Source: Saccharicrinis sp963677345
Lineage (GTDB): Bacteria; Bacteroidota; Bacteroidia; Bacteroidales; Marinilabiliaceae
DNA length: 64,000 bases
Assembly: GCA_963677345.2 (NCBI GenBank)
Contig: CAXXLC010000029.1
Coordinates: forward strand, 1 to 64,000
Reading direction: 5' to 3'
Part shown: positions 46,992 to 55,206 of the stretch, piece after piece
Layout of the letters: the number at the start of each line of letters is the position of its first letter
How positions within the stretch are numbered: the stretch's first letter is position 1
The notes under the pieces: generated by a model
Databases searched by the model: none
Told to the model about the DNA's origin: nothing
What the model saw: the letters and a program-made list of their open reading frames with translations, nothing else
Program-made: the position numbers and the translations under genes

Positions 46992-47214
46992 AACGACGCA
47001 ATAAGCGGTTTATATTAGTTTTAATTAAAGTTCATGAAGTTTAAAAGTTCCTAAAATACGCAAGAATTTTTTTTAACTACGAATTACTCGAATTACACGA
47101 AAATAAAATACTTGCGCATTTAAAATTGTAGACAATTTAAATTTTTAAGCAGAAAGCCCCTTACCCACTTTTAAAAGCTATTGCGGGAAAGCTTAAAACC
47201 AAGAAATCATATTT

Positions 47215-48495
47215 TCAACCAGAATTTGCCATTTGAATTAATTTTTCATTGTTAGTAGCAAGATGAATCACTGTTCTTCGGCCACTATCAGTAAATTTAG
47301 CAACAGTAGCCACAAAACGAAAAATGAACTTTTTAAGCCGAGAGGTTTTCGTTAATCCAACGACTACTTTAGCAAATATATTTAACAGCCACTTATATAT
47401 TATATGCGCAACAGCCATGATTATCAGGTATACCGTGTTTTCTTCAAGGAAACTATGTGGCATGGAATTCCAATTGAAGTCATTGTTTTGAATATCAAAA
47501 ACACGTTCACAATTTCCTCTTCTATTGTAAAATTCAATTGCTTCCTTTTCTGAAACATCCCAGTCGTTGGTGATGATAAATAAGTAGTTTTTAGCATCTC
47601 TTGTAAAAAGAGATTTTTGACCTGTTTTATTAGGCCATCGGTAGGCTACAATACGATGCTCATATTTTCCGAATTGATATTTAAAACTATTTACTTCATA
47701 ATCCTGAAAATTAATAAGGCAAGTCTCCCAATCCAGTGTATCTGCAGCCTTTGTTAATAAAGTTTCTGAGTTATTTGCCCTAATCGAAAAAAGGATATCT
47801 TTTTCATGAAAATAGTCTGTAACTTCTTTGATGTATGAACCACAATCCATTCTTGCATAACGAGGTTTTACACCTTTGTTGTTAAGTACTTTTAGAACTC
47901 TTTTATGAGTTGCCAACTGTGCTGTTTTAACATTACAATTTCCATTTCGTCCTTCGATATAAACAGGAATATTTGAAATAGTTGCTATACCTGGAAAATA
48001 TCCTCTTTTTCCTTTGTAACTATATTCTGCATCATATTTTTCTGCTGGAATAAATTGATGGTCAAAATCATAAACTAAGTCTTTGTCGTTAGGATTTAAT
48101 TGTTTGAATTTTAACGCACTATCAAGTAAAAATTCATTCATTTTAGGGTTTACGTTGATTTTATTAGGTTTCCCTGATTGTGTTTCAATATTATCACACG
48201 GAACTGATAATTCAACATCACCACGTAAAATTGTATCTGCAGAAGGAATTTTAATACCTTTAAGATGTTTTAATGTATTATCTCTCAAATAATTTACATC
48301 TTCGGTTGAATTACCACCGCAAAATGTTGTATATATTCTACTTAATAATATATCAGAGTAATTATAACCTATCTTTTTTACTCTTTCACCTAATTGATTA
48401 TCAATGAAATCAATTGCTCCATCAGCATAAAGTTGCTTATGAATTAGGTGAATGCCACCAAATGGTGTTACTTTGGAATCGAAAATTTTGTACAC
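47215..48495 (-). CDS. Transposase, IS1380-type insertion sequence
   Basis: 426 residues from GTG 48495. LVYDFDHQFIPAEKYDAEYS is the first DDE Asp region, RYARMDCGSYIKEVTDYF the second, and YNRRGNCERVFDIQNNDFNW the Glu region (YxxRxxxE). The gene is intact. A hairpin with a T-run at 48522-48549 lies just upstream, typical protection against outside transcription. Terminal inverted repeats could not be fixed by eye; AAGTTCATGAA occurs on both sides (about 47028 and 48598) but is too short to be convincing. Confidence 0.9.
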   Translation of the reverse strand: MYKIFDSKVTPFGGIHLIHKQLYADGAIDFIDNQLGERVKKIGYNYSDILLSRIYTTFCGGNSTEDVNYLRDNTLKHLKGIKIPSADTILRGDVELSVPCDNIETQSGKPNKINVNPKMNEFLLDSALKFKQLNPNDKDLVYDFDHQFIPAEKYDAEYSYKGKRGYFPGIATISNIPVYIEGRNGNCNVKTAQLATHKRVLKVLNNKGVKPRYARMDCGSYIKEVTDYFHEKDILFSIRANNSETLLTKAADTLDWETCLINFQDYEVNSFKYQFGKYEHRIVAYRWPNKTGQKSLFTRDAKNYLFIITNDWDVSEKEAIEFYNRRGNCERVFDIQNNDFNWNSMPHSFLEENTVYLIIMAVAHIIYKWLLNIFAKVVVGLTKTSRLKKFIFRFVATVAKFTDSGRRTVIHLATNNEKLIQMANSG

Positions 48496-48521
48496 ACACC
48501 TAATCAGGTGAAAATTTTCGA

Positions 48522-48549
48522 GACCTGCAAATCTTGCAGGTCTTTTTTT
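48522..48549 (+). terminator. Hairpin terminator upstream of the IS1380 transposase
   Basis: A 9-bp perfect stem (GACCTGCAA / TTGCAGGTC), 3-nt loop, and seven T on the plus strand. Confidence 0.8.
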
Positions 48550-48702
48550 ATCAAATATTTACATCTATTATCTTATAATACTCTTGCGGAAACAAGGAAG
48601 TTCATGAACTTTTTTTATTTCTAAATTAAACTTGATACAAAATTATACTCTGTTTAATATTTAGGCACTTGAATTTAGTTATTATGAGAAAGGAGCCAAT
48701 AA

Positions 48703-49260
48703 TCAATAAAAAGTAATCGAGTTTACCCTTCTCAACCACCCCTTTAAAAACTTATGATTCTGACCTTTTTGTGCAATGATATGGTAGTAATGGATAAGTG
48801 CCATTTTAATTGCATCAAATAGCATTTCAGGTTCACAGGAATTGATTGCTGCAACCGTCTGAATACCGATTATACCATCCATTTTAAGGTCACAATCAAA
48901 GAAGCGGTTCAGGACTTTATGAACGCCTGTTCTTCCCCAATAACCGCTGTTGACACACCAGTCAAAAATAATTTCTTGTAACGAGCCGGAGTTAATGCTT
49001 CCTATTTTGTATTCTTCGTAGAAGGTCTGTTTATAGAACACTTTGACCATTGTGGTTAGTTCCGGAATATCAATCTTGGCGTTTCGTTTTAGCTCTCCAA
49101 ATGTCAGTTTGTAACCATCAATGATTTGCCAACCTTCCCAGTTTGGATGAAGATTCCGGGCTACACCCATATATGTCTCACCTCCTCTGTCTCTGGTTAC
49201 ATTGGCGTAGTAGCCTTCGTGCTTTATCACGCCATCAAAGAGTTCGTCAAATGTCTTCAT
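48703..49260 (-). CDS. GH108 family N-acetylmuramidase (endolysin-like), copy 2
   Basis: 185 residues from MKTFDELFDGVIKHEGYYAN; the frame also opens nine residues earlier at 49287, but those encode the overlapping small ORF in another frame. The catalytic Glu in KHEGYY, TRDRGGETYMGVARNLH and the peptidoglycan-binding tail KMDGIIGIQTVAAINS are intact. About 75-80 percent of residues match copy 1 by eye. The upstream ORF's stop overlaps this start, indicating translational coupling. Confidence 0.88.
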   Translation of the reverse strand: MKTFDELFDGVIKHEGYYANVTRDRGGETYMGVARNLHPNWEGWQIIDGYKLTFGELKRNAKIDIPELTTMVKVFYKQTFYEEYKIGSINSGSLQEIIFDWCVNSGYWGRTGVHKVLNRFFDCDLKMDGIIGIQTVAAINSCEPEMLFDAIKMALIHYYHIIAQKGQNHKFLKGWLRRVNSITFY

Positions 49261-49411
49261 TCTTACGTTTGGTTTTAAGTTTGACATTGTTTACTTCTGA
49301 TATTGCACCACCAAAAAGAAAGTCAATAATGGTGCTTAGTTTGGTGGATATTCCACCGTTGATACTGCTTACAAATGCTATTTGCCAATCTTGTAATTGG
49401 AAAGGAAGGGC
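49247..49411 (-). pseudogene. Holin-like small ORF, 5' truncated
   Basis: The minus strand reads LQDWQIAFVSSINGGISTK then LSTIIDFLFGGAISEVNNVK and a stop inside the GH108 start region. An upstream in-frame stop and no ATG show that the beginning is lost. Same peptide as at 36767-36874, here about 15 residues longer. Confidence 0.6.
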
Positions 49412-49621
49412 TCATTTTCAGGCCAAAGTTCTTTGGAGTGTATTAGTCTATAACATAAGAGTAATGTCCCATCTGTTGGTGAAACAGATGGGTGTTATTG
49501 TATATTAATATTTAGATACAGTTTAAATTATACTTGTTAACATTTCGTTATGAAGGTAGCATTAAGAATTATCTTATTTTTAAATTAAAAATTCTCATAA
49601 ACCCGTACAACTTATAATACG
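49261..49621. other. Spacer between the GH108 remnant and the polyferredoxin gene
   Basis: Apart from the holin-like remnant, the stretch contains one hairpin (49468-49492) and an AT-rich leader. No further gene is seen. Confidence 0.5.
49468..49492. repeat. 10-bp perfect hairpin CCCATCTGTT/AACAGATGGG
   Basis: The loop is 5 nt. No T-run follows, so a terminator role is uncertain; it may be a dispersed palindromic repeat. Confidence 0.55.
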
Positions 49622-51127
49622 ATGCTAAAAAAAATCAGAGTAGGATTAGCCATTCTTTTCTTTTCCTTGATTACCCTTTTGTTTTTGGATTTTACAGGAA
49701 CTCTTCACCATTGGTTTAGTTGGTTAGCTAAAATTCAATTAATTCCTGCCATATTAGGTTTGCATATAGGACTTGTAATAATAATGGTAGTTTTAACTCT
49801 TGTATTTGGAAGAGTATATTGCTCTTTTATATGTCCTTTAGGTGTGTTTCAGGATATCGTTTCCTGGATATCCGGAAAGCGTAAAAAATACAGATTTCAT
49901 TATTCTTCAGCTATTAACTGGTTGCGATATAGTTTTTTAGGGATATTTATTGTTGCCATAATTGCTGGTGTTGGTTCACTGGTGGCTATGTTGGATCCAT
50001 ATGGAATTTATGGCAGGATTGCATCAAATTTATTTGCTCCTGTGTACCAATGGGGGAACAATTTGCTTGCTTATGCTGCAGAAAGAGCTGATAGTTATGT
50101 CTTTTACAGTGTTGATGTGTGGCTTAAGAGTATTCCTACTTTTATTGTTGCAATAGTATTGATTATACTTATAAGTGTTTTAGCCTGGAAAAATGGCAGA
50201 ACCTATTGTAATACAGTTTGCCCTGTAGGAACTGTTTTAGGTTTTATTTCAAAATATTCTTTTTTTAAACCGGTATTTAATGTTGATAAGTGTAACGGAT
50301 GTAATCTGTGCGCTCGAAACTGCAAATCGGCTTGTATTGATACTAAAAATCATTCTATAGATTATTCAAGGTGTGTAACGTGTTTGGATTGCATTGAATC
50401 CTGTAATCGTGATGCTATAACTTATCAATCTGCATTTAAAACTAAATCAGCCCCTAAGGAATATACAATGGCTGTGTCATCAGCAGATGGTGATCATAAT
50501 AATTCTCGTCGTAGTTTTTTAACAATAGCATCAGCCTTAACATTAACTTCAGTAATAAAAGCCCAGGAAAAGGTTGTAGAAGGAGGTTTGGCCATTATTG
50601 AAGATAAGAAGATTCCAGAGCGAACAACTCCAATAGTGCCTCCTGGATCTGTAAGTGCTAAAAATTTTAATGAACATTGTACTGCTTGTGGTTTATGTGT
50701 TTCAGCTTGTCCAAACCAAATATTACGACCATCATCTGGTTTAATGACTTTTATGCAACCCGAAATGTCGTATGAAAGAGGCTACTGTAGACCTGAATGT
50801 ACAAATTGTTCAGAGGTTTGCCCAACAGGAGCAATTAAAACCATTACTAAAGAAGATAAGTCTGCCACTCAGATTGGTTATGCTGTTTGGATTAGAGATA
50901 ATTGTGTGGTTTTAACTGATGATGTAGATTGTGGAAATTGCGCTCATCATTGTCCTACAGGAGCAATTGAGATGGTAGCATCTGATCCGGATAATGATAA
51001 ATCAAGAAAAATACCTGCAGTAAATACCGAAAGATGTATCGGCTGTGGAGCATGCGAAAATTTATGCCCATCGAGACCTATAAGTGCGATTTATGTGGAA
51101 GGTGTTGAAATGCATAGGATCGTATAG
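49622..51127 (+). CDS. Membrane polyferredoxin (NapH/NapG-like fused 4Fe-4S protein)
   Basis: 501 residues. Residues 1-200 have four to five membrane helices with the two NapH-type motifs CSFICPLGVFQDI and CNTVCPVGTVLGF. Then come ferredoxin clusters: CNGCNLCARNCK, CVTCLDCIESCN, CTACGLCVSACP, CTNCSEVCPTGA, CGNCAHHCPTGA and CIGCGACENLCP. A second half starting RRSFLTIASALTLTS resembles MauM/NapG, so the protein is a NapH-NapG fusion. It probably passes electrons from the quinone pool to a partner outside or at the membrane, likely the next gene product. 45 bp spacing. Confidence 0.85.
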   Translation: MLKKIRVGLAILFFSLITLLFLDFTGTLHHWFSWLAKIQLIPAILGLHIGLVIIMVVLTLVFGRVYCSFICPLGVFQDIVSWISGKRKKYRFHYSSAINWLRYSFLGIFIVAIIAGVGSLVAMLDPYGIYGRIASNLFAPVYQWGNNLLAYAAERADSYVFYSVDVWLKSIPTFIVAIVLIILISVLAWKNGRTYCNTVCPVGTVLGFISKYSFFKPVFNVDKCNGCNLCARNCKSACIDTKNHSIDYSRCVTCLDCIESCNRDAITYQSAFKTKSAPKEYTMAVSSADGDHNNSRRSFLTIASALTLTSVIKAQEKVVEGGLAIIEDKKIPERTTPIVPPGSVSAKNFNEHCTACGLCVSACPNQILRPSSGLMTFMQPEMSYERGYCRPECTNCSEVCPTGAIKTITKEDKSATQIGYAVWIRDNCVVLTDDVDCGNCAHHCPTGAIEMVASDPDNDKSRKIPAVNTERCIGCGACENLCPSRPISAIYVEGVEMHRIV

Positions 51128-51172
51128 AGCTTGGAGCAAAGTGCATAGGGTATTAATACTAAAATCAGAACA

Positions 51173-52561
51173 ATGAATAAAAATAATAATATAAACCGTA
51201 AAGATTTTTTTAAAGTATTAGGTGGAGTTGCAGCTTCTACTTCATTATTGGCAGTAGGATGTAAACCAAAAGCTAATGAAATTACACCTGCCGGAACTGC
51301 CAGTTTAACTAAAATAGATCCAACAAAACTAGAATATCGCACAAATCCGCATTCTGGAGATAAAGTTTCTTTGCTTGGATATGGTTGTATGCGTATTCCT
51401 ACTAAAAAAATAAGCGAAACAGAGGAAGAAATTGATCAGGATACCTGGAATGGATTAGTGGATACAGCTATAGAGTATGGGATAAATTATTTTGATACTT
51501 CACCTGTATATGGAAGAGGATTATCTGAGAAAGCTACTGGTATTGCTTTGAAACGACATCCTCGTGATAAATATTTTGTAGCAACTAAACTATCTAACTT
51601 CCGACCCGATACACATTCTCGTGAAGCATCTTTGGAGATATATTATAATTCATTTAAAGAACTTCAGGTTGATTATATTGATTATTATTTGCTTCATGCT
51701 GTTGGACTAGGGGGGATGGATAATTTCAAAGCCCGCTATATTGATAACGGCATGATTGATTTCCTTCTTAAAGAAAAGGAAGCCGGCAGAATCAGAAACC
51801 TGGGTTGGTCATTTCATGGAGATGTTAAGGTTTATGATTATTTGCTTGCCATGGGAATTCAATGGGACTTTGTACAGATTCAGGTAAATTATGTGGATTG
51901 GCTGCATGCCACCGGAGCTAATGTTAATGGAGTGTACTTGTATAATGAGCTGGTAAAACATAACACTCCGGCAGTAATAATGGAGCCCTTATTAGGTGGT
52001 CGTTTAGCAAAACTACCAAACTTTTTAATGGGAAAATTAAAGCAACAACGACCTGAGGCAAGTATCGCTTCATGGGCTTTCAGATATGCAGGAACACCAC
52101 CTGAAGTATTAACGGTTTTAAGTGGAATGACTTATAAAGAGCATCTGGTAGATAATTTGGCCAGTTATTCACCTTTGGAGCCTATTACAGAAAAAGAGCA
52201 GGAGCTATTGGATGAAATAACAGACTTGTTTTTGCAATATCCATTAATTTCTTGTACTGAATGTCGTTATTGTATGCCATGTCCTTATGGTATTGATATT
52301 CCAGGAGTATTTGCTCATTATAATAAATGTATTAATGAAGGAAATTTTCCTCGTAGTCTGCATGATGACGACTATAAAAAAGCTCGTCAGGCATTTTTAG
52401 TTGGTTATGATAGAAGTGTGCCTAAATTACGTCAGGCTAATCATTGTATCAGCTGCGGTAAATGTGTATCACTTTGCCCTCAAAGAATCCGTATACCAGA
52501 TGAAATGAAACGTATGGATAAATTTGTTGAACAGTTAAAGCAAGGGCTTGAAATAAGCTAG
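51173..52561 (+). CDS. Aldo/keto reductase with C-terminal 4Fe-4S ferredoxin domain
   Basis: 462 residues. The N-terminus NRKDFFKVLGGVAASTSLLA resembles a Tat or lipoprotein-type export signal, ending LLAVGC. The reductase domain has VDTAIEYGINYFDTSPVYG and IDYYLLHAVG, with Asp, Tyr and His of the tetrad. The C-terminus has CTECRYCMPCPYGID and CISCGKCVSLCPQRI, two 4Fe-4S sites. This family usually pairs with a polyferredoxin, as here. Substrate unknown. Confidence 0.88.
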   Translation: MNKNNNINRKDFFKVLGGVAASTSLLAVGCKPKANEITPAGTASLTKIDPTKLEYRTNPHSGDKVSLLGYGCMRIPTKKISETEEEIDQDTWNGLVDTAIEYGINYFDTSPVYGRGLSEKATGIALKRHPRDKYFVATKLSNFRPDTHSREASLEIYYNSFKELQVDYIDYYLLHAVGLGGMDNFKARYIDNGMIDFLLKEKEAGRIRNLGWSFHGDVKVYDYLLAMGIQWDFVQIQVNYVDWLHATGANVNGVYLYNELVKHNTPAVIMEPLLGGRLAKLPNFLMGKLKQQRPEASIASWAFRYAGTPPEVLTVLSGMTYKEHLVDNLASYSPLEPITEKEQELLDEITDLFLQYPLISCTECRYCMPCPYGIDIPGVFAHYNKCINEGNFPRSLHDDDYKKARQAFLVGYDRSVPKLRQANHCISCGKCVSLCPQRIRIPDEMKRMDKFVEQLKQGLEIS

Positions 52562-52616
52562 AACTTAATTCAAATAAGTATCTGGGATTTATTTTACAAA
52601 ATCAAAGTAAATAGGT

Positions 52617-52658
52617 AAAAGGTGCATTATTTAAAAGACATGTGCCTTTTCTTTTTTA
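52617..52658 (+). terminator. Terminator of the polyferredoxin/reductase operon
   Basis: AAAAGGTGCA pairs with TGTGCCTTTT (two G-T pairs) over a 14-nt loop, followed by CTTTTTT. Confidence 0.7.
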
Positions 52659-52659
52659 T

Positions 52660-52716
52660 CAATAGATTGTTAGATTTAAGACAAAAGACTTTCATCTAAA
52701 ATCTAACAATCTATTG
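52660..52716. repeat. 18-bp perfect inverted repeat
   Basis: CAATAGATTGTTAGATTT at 52660-52677 and its reverse complement at 52699-52716. AGA trinucleotides recur every 7-8 bp inside. A third copy lies at 53736-53765. Confidence 0.85.
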
Positions 52717-52733
52717 TATTTACCTATAGGTCT

Positions 52734-53201
52734 TTATTTTTTAGATTTTTCTAATAATTCTTCCGAATAATTCTCAGTCCATTCATTTAATATTCTGATT
52801 TGTTCTTCAGTAAGTTTGGCATCTTTATGTATTAATGTATAGGCTTTTAAAGGCATTTTTTTATCAGTTATTTCACTGGATATCTCATCAAGTAGGGCAA
52901 TTTTATCATATACATCCATTGATTTCCAGTCTGAAAAGTTTAATTCACTTTTACCTTCCTGAATATGACCGTTAATAAACCAGGATACAGGTGATACTTT
53001 ATGATACCATCTGTAATTCGTCTGATTTGAGTGGCAATCAAAACAAGACATGGTCAGCATATTCTTTATCGTATCAGGTATTTCTGATTCATTGATAATG
53101 TGATTATCTCCAATGCCCATTTGATTCTTTTCAGGTTGAAAAAACTGAATCAAAATAAAAATAACAGGGATTGCTATTAATAATGATTTTTTCAAGTTCA
53201 T
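52734..53201 (-). CDS. Haem-binding domain protein (Haem_bd, mono-haem c-type)
   Basis: 155 residues with an N-terminal membrane anchor (LLIAIPVIFILIQFF). CFDCHSNQTNYRWYHKVSPV carries the CxxCH haem site and the family's W-Y pattern, followed by HIQEGKSELNFSDW. DEISSEITDKKMPLKAY supplies the distal Met region. Probably a periplasmic electron carrier or sensor. Convergent with the reductase operon. Confidence 0.88.
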   Translation of the reverse strand: MNLKKSLLIAIPVIFILIQFFQPEKNQMGIGDNHIINESEIPDTIKNMLTMSCFDCHSNQTNYRWYHKVSPVSWFINGHIQEGKSELNFSDWKSMDVYDKIALLDEISSEITDKKMPLKAYTLIHKDAKLTEEQIRILNEWTENYSEELLEKSKK

Positions 53202-53231
53202 TTTATATTAAATATTACTTTAACACCATTA

Positions 53232-53290
53232 CCTCGAACACCTGACAGGTTTTTTTACGTATCGCAAAGAAACCTGTCAGGTGTTCGAGG
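53232..53290. repeat. 21-bp perfect inverted repeat between the two haem protein genes
   Basis: CCTCGAACACCTGACAGG plus TTT at 53232-53252 is matched exactly by its complement at 53270-53290 over a 17-nt loop. The flanks AACACC and GGTGTT extend the pairing after a short mismatch. Too strong and symmetrical for a typical terminator; the ACCTGACAGGT core resembles the hairpin at 21455. Confidence 0.9.
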
Positions 53291-53313
53291 GTAGGTGTTG
53301 AAGAGTGTTCTAT

Positions 53314-53703
53314 TTATTTACTTTCTAATTCTGTTTTAATCCACTCAAATACCATAGTTTTCTCTTCCTCTGTCATCTTTTTTTCAGGATTTTTCTGTAC
53401 GTATTTTTTAGGTGGCATTTTTTCTTCTTTTATTTCTTTTTCAATCTTCTTTAAAGTGGATATCTTTTTCACTTCAGAAAGACCATCCAGCTTGTCAAAA
53501 TTTAGTTTGCTTTTTGAAAGTATCTTTTTGGCTTCGTCGCTATGGCAATCAAAACATGATTTTTTTAATATTGAATGAACTTCGGCTGGAATAACAGCCT
53601 TTTCTGGATGATTGTTATCAGAACTATTATTTTTTTCTGCAGATGAAAAACTAAATAAGAATAAAATAAGTATTAGTCCTGCTATTGGTTTTAAGTAGTG
53701 CAT
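53314..53703 (-). CDS. Small secreted haem-binding domain protein
   Basis: 129 residues with a signal peptide (GLILILFLFSFSSA). The CxxCH site is in KKSCFDCHSDEAKK, and KEIKEEKMPPKKYV is the distal Met region, as in the neighbouring gene but with a shorter linker. Lys-rich. The two genes are tandem relatives on the same strand, 113 bp apart. Confidence 0.8.
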   Translation of the reverse strand: MHYLKPIAGLILILFLFSFSSAEKNNSSDNNHPEKAVIPAEVHSILKKSCFDCHSDEAKKILSKSKLNFDKLDGLSEVKKISTLKKIEKEIKEEKMPPKKYVQKNPEKKMTEEEKTMVFEWIKTELESK

Positions 53704-53735
53704 ATTGATTTTATTTTAAATGAATAAACATTTTA

Positions 53736-53765
53736 CAATAGATCGTTAGATTTTAGATAAAAGAC
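53736..53765. repeat. Third copy of the CAATAGAT-type repeat
   Basis: CAATAGATCGTTAGATTTTA continues to GATAAAAGAC and matches both arms of the repeat at 52660-52716 with one to three changes. AGA recurs at steps of 8, 7 and 7 bp. The remaining spacer to 54123 contains no gene I can support. Confidence 0.75.
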
Positions 53766-54123
53766 GAAAAATTCATTAACAAGGCGCTTATTGTCAATAT
53801 TATATGAATTTGACTACAAAGCATCCATAAATCTAGCATTCAATACATTAAAAAAACTAAACGAACTGTTGATTTAAAGGTTAAGATAAAAATAGTAATA
53901 ATGTTTGTTTTACAATCATATAAATAACGGTTAAAATAATTGGAAAATCAATATTAAGTATTTGTATGATAATAAAAGACCAGAGCCTCAATGGAATCTT
54001 AGACTAAAAAGATATAAGGAACGGATTTTTATAATATATGAACTGATAATAGTAATCTGTTTATTTCAAAGTTCATTCATATTTGTAATGTATTATTTAT
54101 TTAAACTTAAAAAAACACACAAA

Positions 54124-54735
54124 ATGAAGATTTTAATTGTAAAATATCTGCCATCATCAGAACGCTCAAACACACTTAAACTATTAAATCATTTAAAGGC
54201 TCAGTTAGGAGATAATACATATACAGAAATCGATTTATTAAAAAACACACCGAAATTTCATGATGAAGTATCGATGGAAGCCTATAAGTCAAGAAATTTT
54301 GGAGGACAGACTCTTGATAGCATTCATAGTGCATCATTAAAAGAAATGGATGAAATGGCAGAACAGTTTGCTGCTTCAGATCTGATTATACTTGTTACAC
54401 CAATGCATAACTTTTCATTACCGGGTATTGTTAAAACTTATTTTGATGCAGTTATGCAAAGTGGATTAACATTTAAATATGAAGGTGAAGAACAAATTGG
54501 CTTAATGAATAAATCTAAATTTCTGACCATTTATACAAGTATGGGATCTTATAAAGGGGGATATGGATTTATGGATAATCTAAGAACCATTACAAAAATT
54601 GAACTTGATTTTATGGGATTCAAAGAATATGAGTTTGTGCATGCGAGCACTGGAAATAAAACAACTTATGATTTTCATATAGAAAAAGCTAAAAATAAAA
54701 TCTCAGAGATAAGTCAGAAATGGCTTAACTTATAA
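54124..54735 (+). CDS. NAD(P)H-dependent FMN oxidoreductase, azoreductase-like
   Basis: 203 residues from MKILIVKYLPSSERSNTLKL; the frame opens 54 residues earlier at 53962, but that part is a hydrophobic non-family sequence. The flavodoxin-like fold shows SSERSNTLKL (FMN phosphate loop), VTPMHNFSLPGIVKTYFDAV and LTIYTSMGSYKGG, the AzoR pattern. Reduces quinones or azo compounds with two electrons. Its terminator appears to have been pushed away by the MITE that follows. Confidence 0.85.
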   Translation: MKILIVKYLPSSERSNTLKLLNHLKAQLGDNTYTEIDLLKNTPKFHDEVSMEAYKSRNFGGQTLDSIHSASLKEMDEMAEQFAASDLIILVTPMHNFSLPGIVKTYFDAVMQSGLTFKYEGEEQIGLMNKSKFLTIYTSMGSYKGGYGFMDNLRTITKIELDFMGFKEYEFVHASTGNKTTYDFHIEKAKNKISEISQKWLNL

Positions 54736-54745
54736 AGAAGACATA

Positions 54746-55089
54746 TATTAACCTGAGTTCGATTAAAATTATAGAATTCAGATTATCATAAAAAGCTGAT
54801 ATACAAGGCGAATTTTGCAGGGCTAGCGAGCTAGCTCGAAAAATTTAACGTAGTAGATTAGTTTTTTATGGTAAAGCATAATGATTTCGCTTATAATTAT
54901 TGCGATAAGTGAGAGCAGAAGCAAAGTTTACTTTGATTATGCCGAACGAAGCAATGATCAGGAACTAAACAGCAATCTTTTTCCTGAAAATTATTCAAAA
55001 TAGCCCGCTATTCTTTCATAATTTTCAGTTGAACCTCACTATTTATAGGCGCTCTGAATCCAAAATTTTATGTCGAACTCAGGTTATTA
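54746..55089. mobile_element. MITE with perfect terminal repeats and 5-bp target duplication
   Basis: The element spans 54751-55084 (334 bp). Its ends are ACCTGAGTTCGA and TCGAACTCAGGT, perfectly inverted, and pairing continues imperfectly for about 30 bp (TAAAATT, ATTCAG). TATTA flanks both sides (54746-54750 and 55085-55089). There is no ORF. A 10-bp palindrome GAGCTAGCTC lies near 54828. It must be moved by a transposase encoded elsewhere. Confidence 0.87.
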
Positions 55090-55105
55090 TTTAAATTGAG
55101 TTGAG

Positions 55106-55139
55106 AAAGAGTTGGATAAAGTTATCTGACTCTTTTTTT
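55106..55139 (+). terminator. Terminator, probably of the azoreductase gene
   Basis: A 13-bp stem (AAAGAGTTGGATA / TATCTGACTCTTT, two G-T pairs), 4-nt loop and seven T. It lies beyond the MITE, 370 bp from the azoreductase stop and before the RND pump gene. Confidence 0.8.
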
Positions 55140-55206
55140 ATATGGGTAAAATATTCTGCAATTGTTAAATAAATTCTTTAAATTGATTGAATTATAATTT
55201 GATGAT

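Noticed and set aside
47029..48610. AAGTTCATGAA on both sides of the IS1380 transposase as a target duplication
   Set aside because: Too long for the short duplications this family makes, not adjacent to any matching terminal repeats, and partly palindromic, so probably coincidence.
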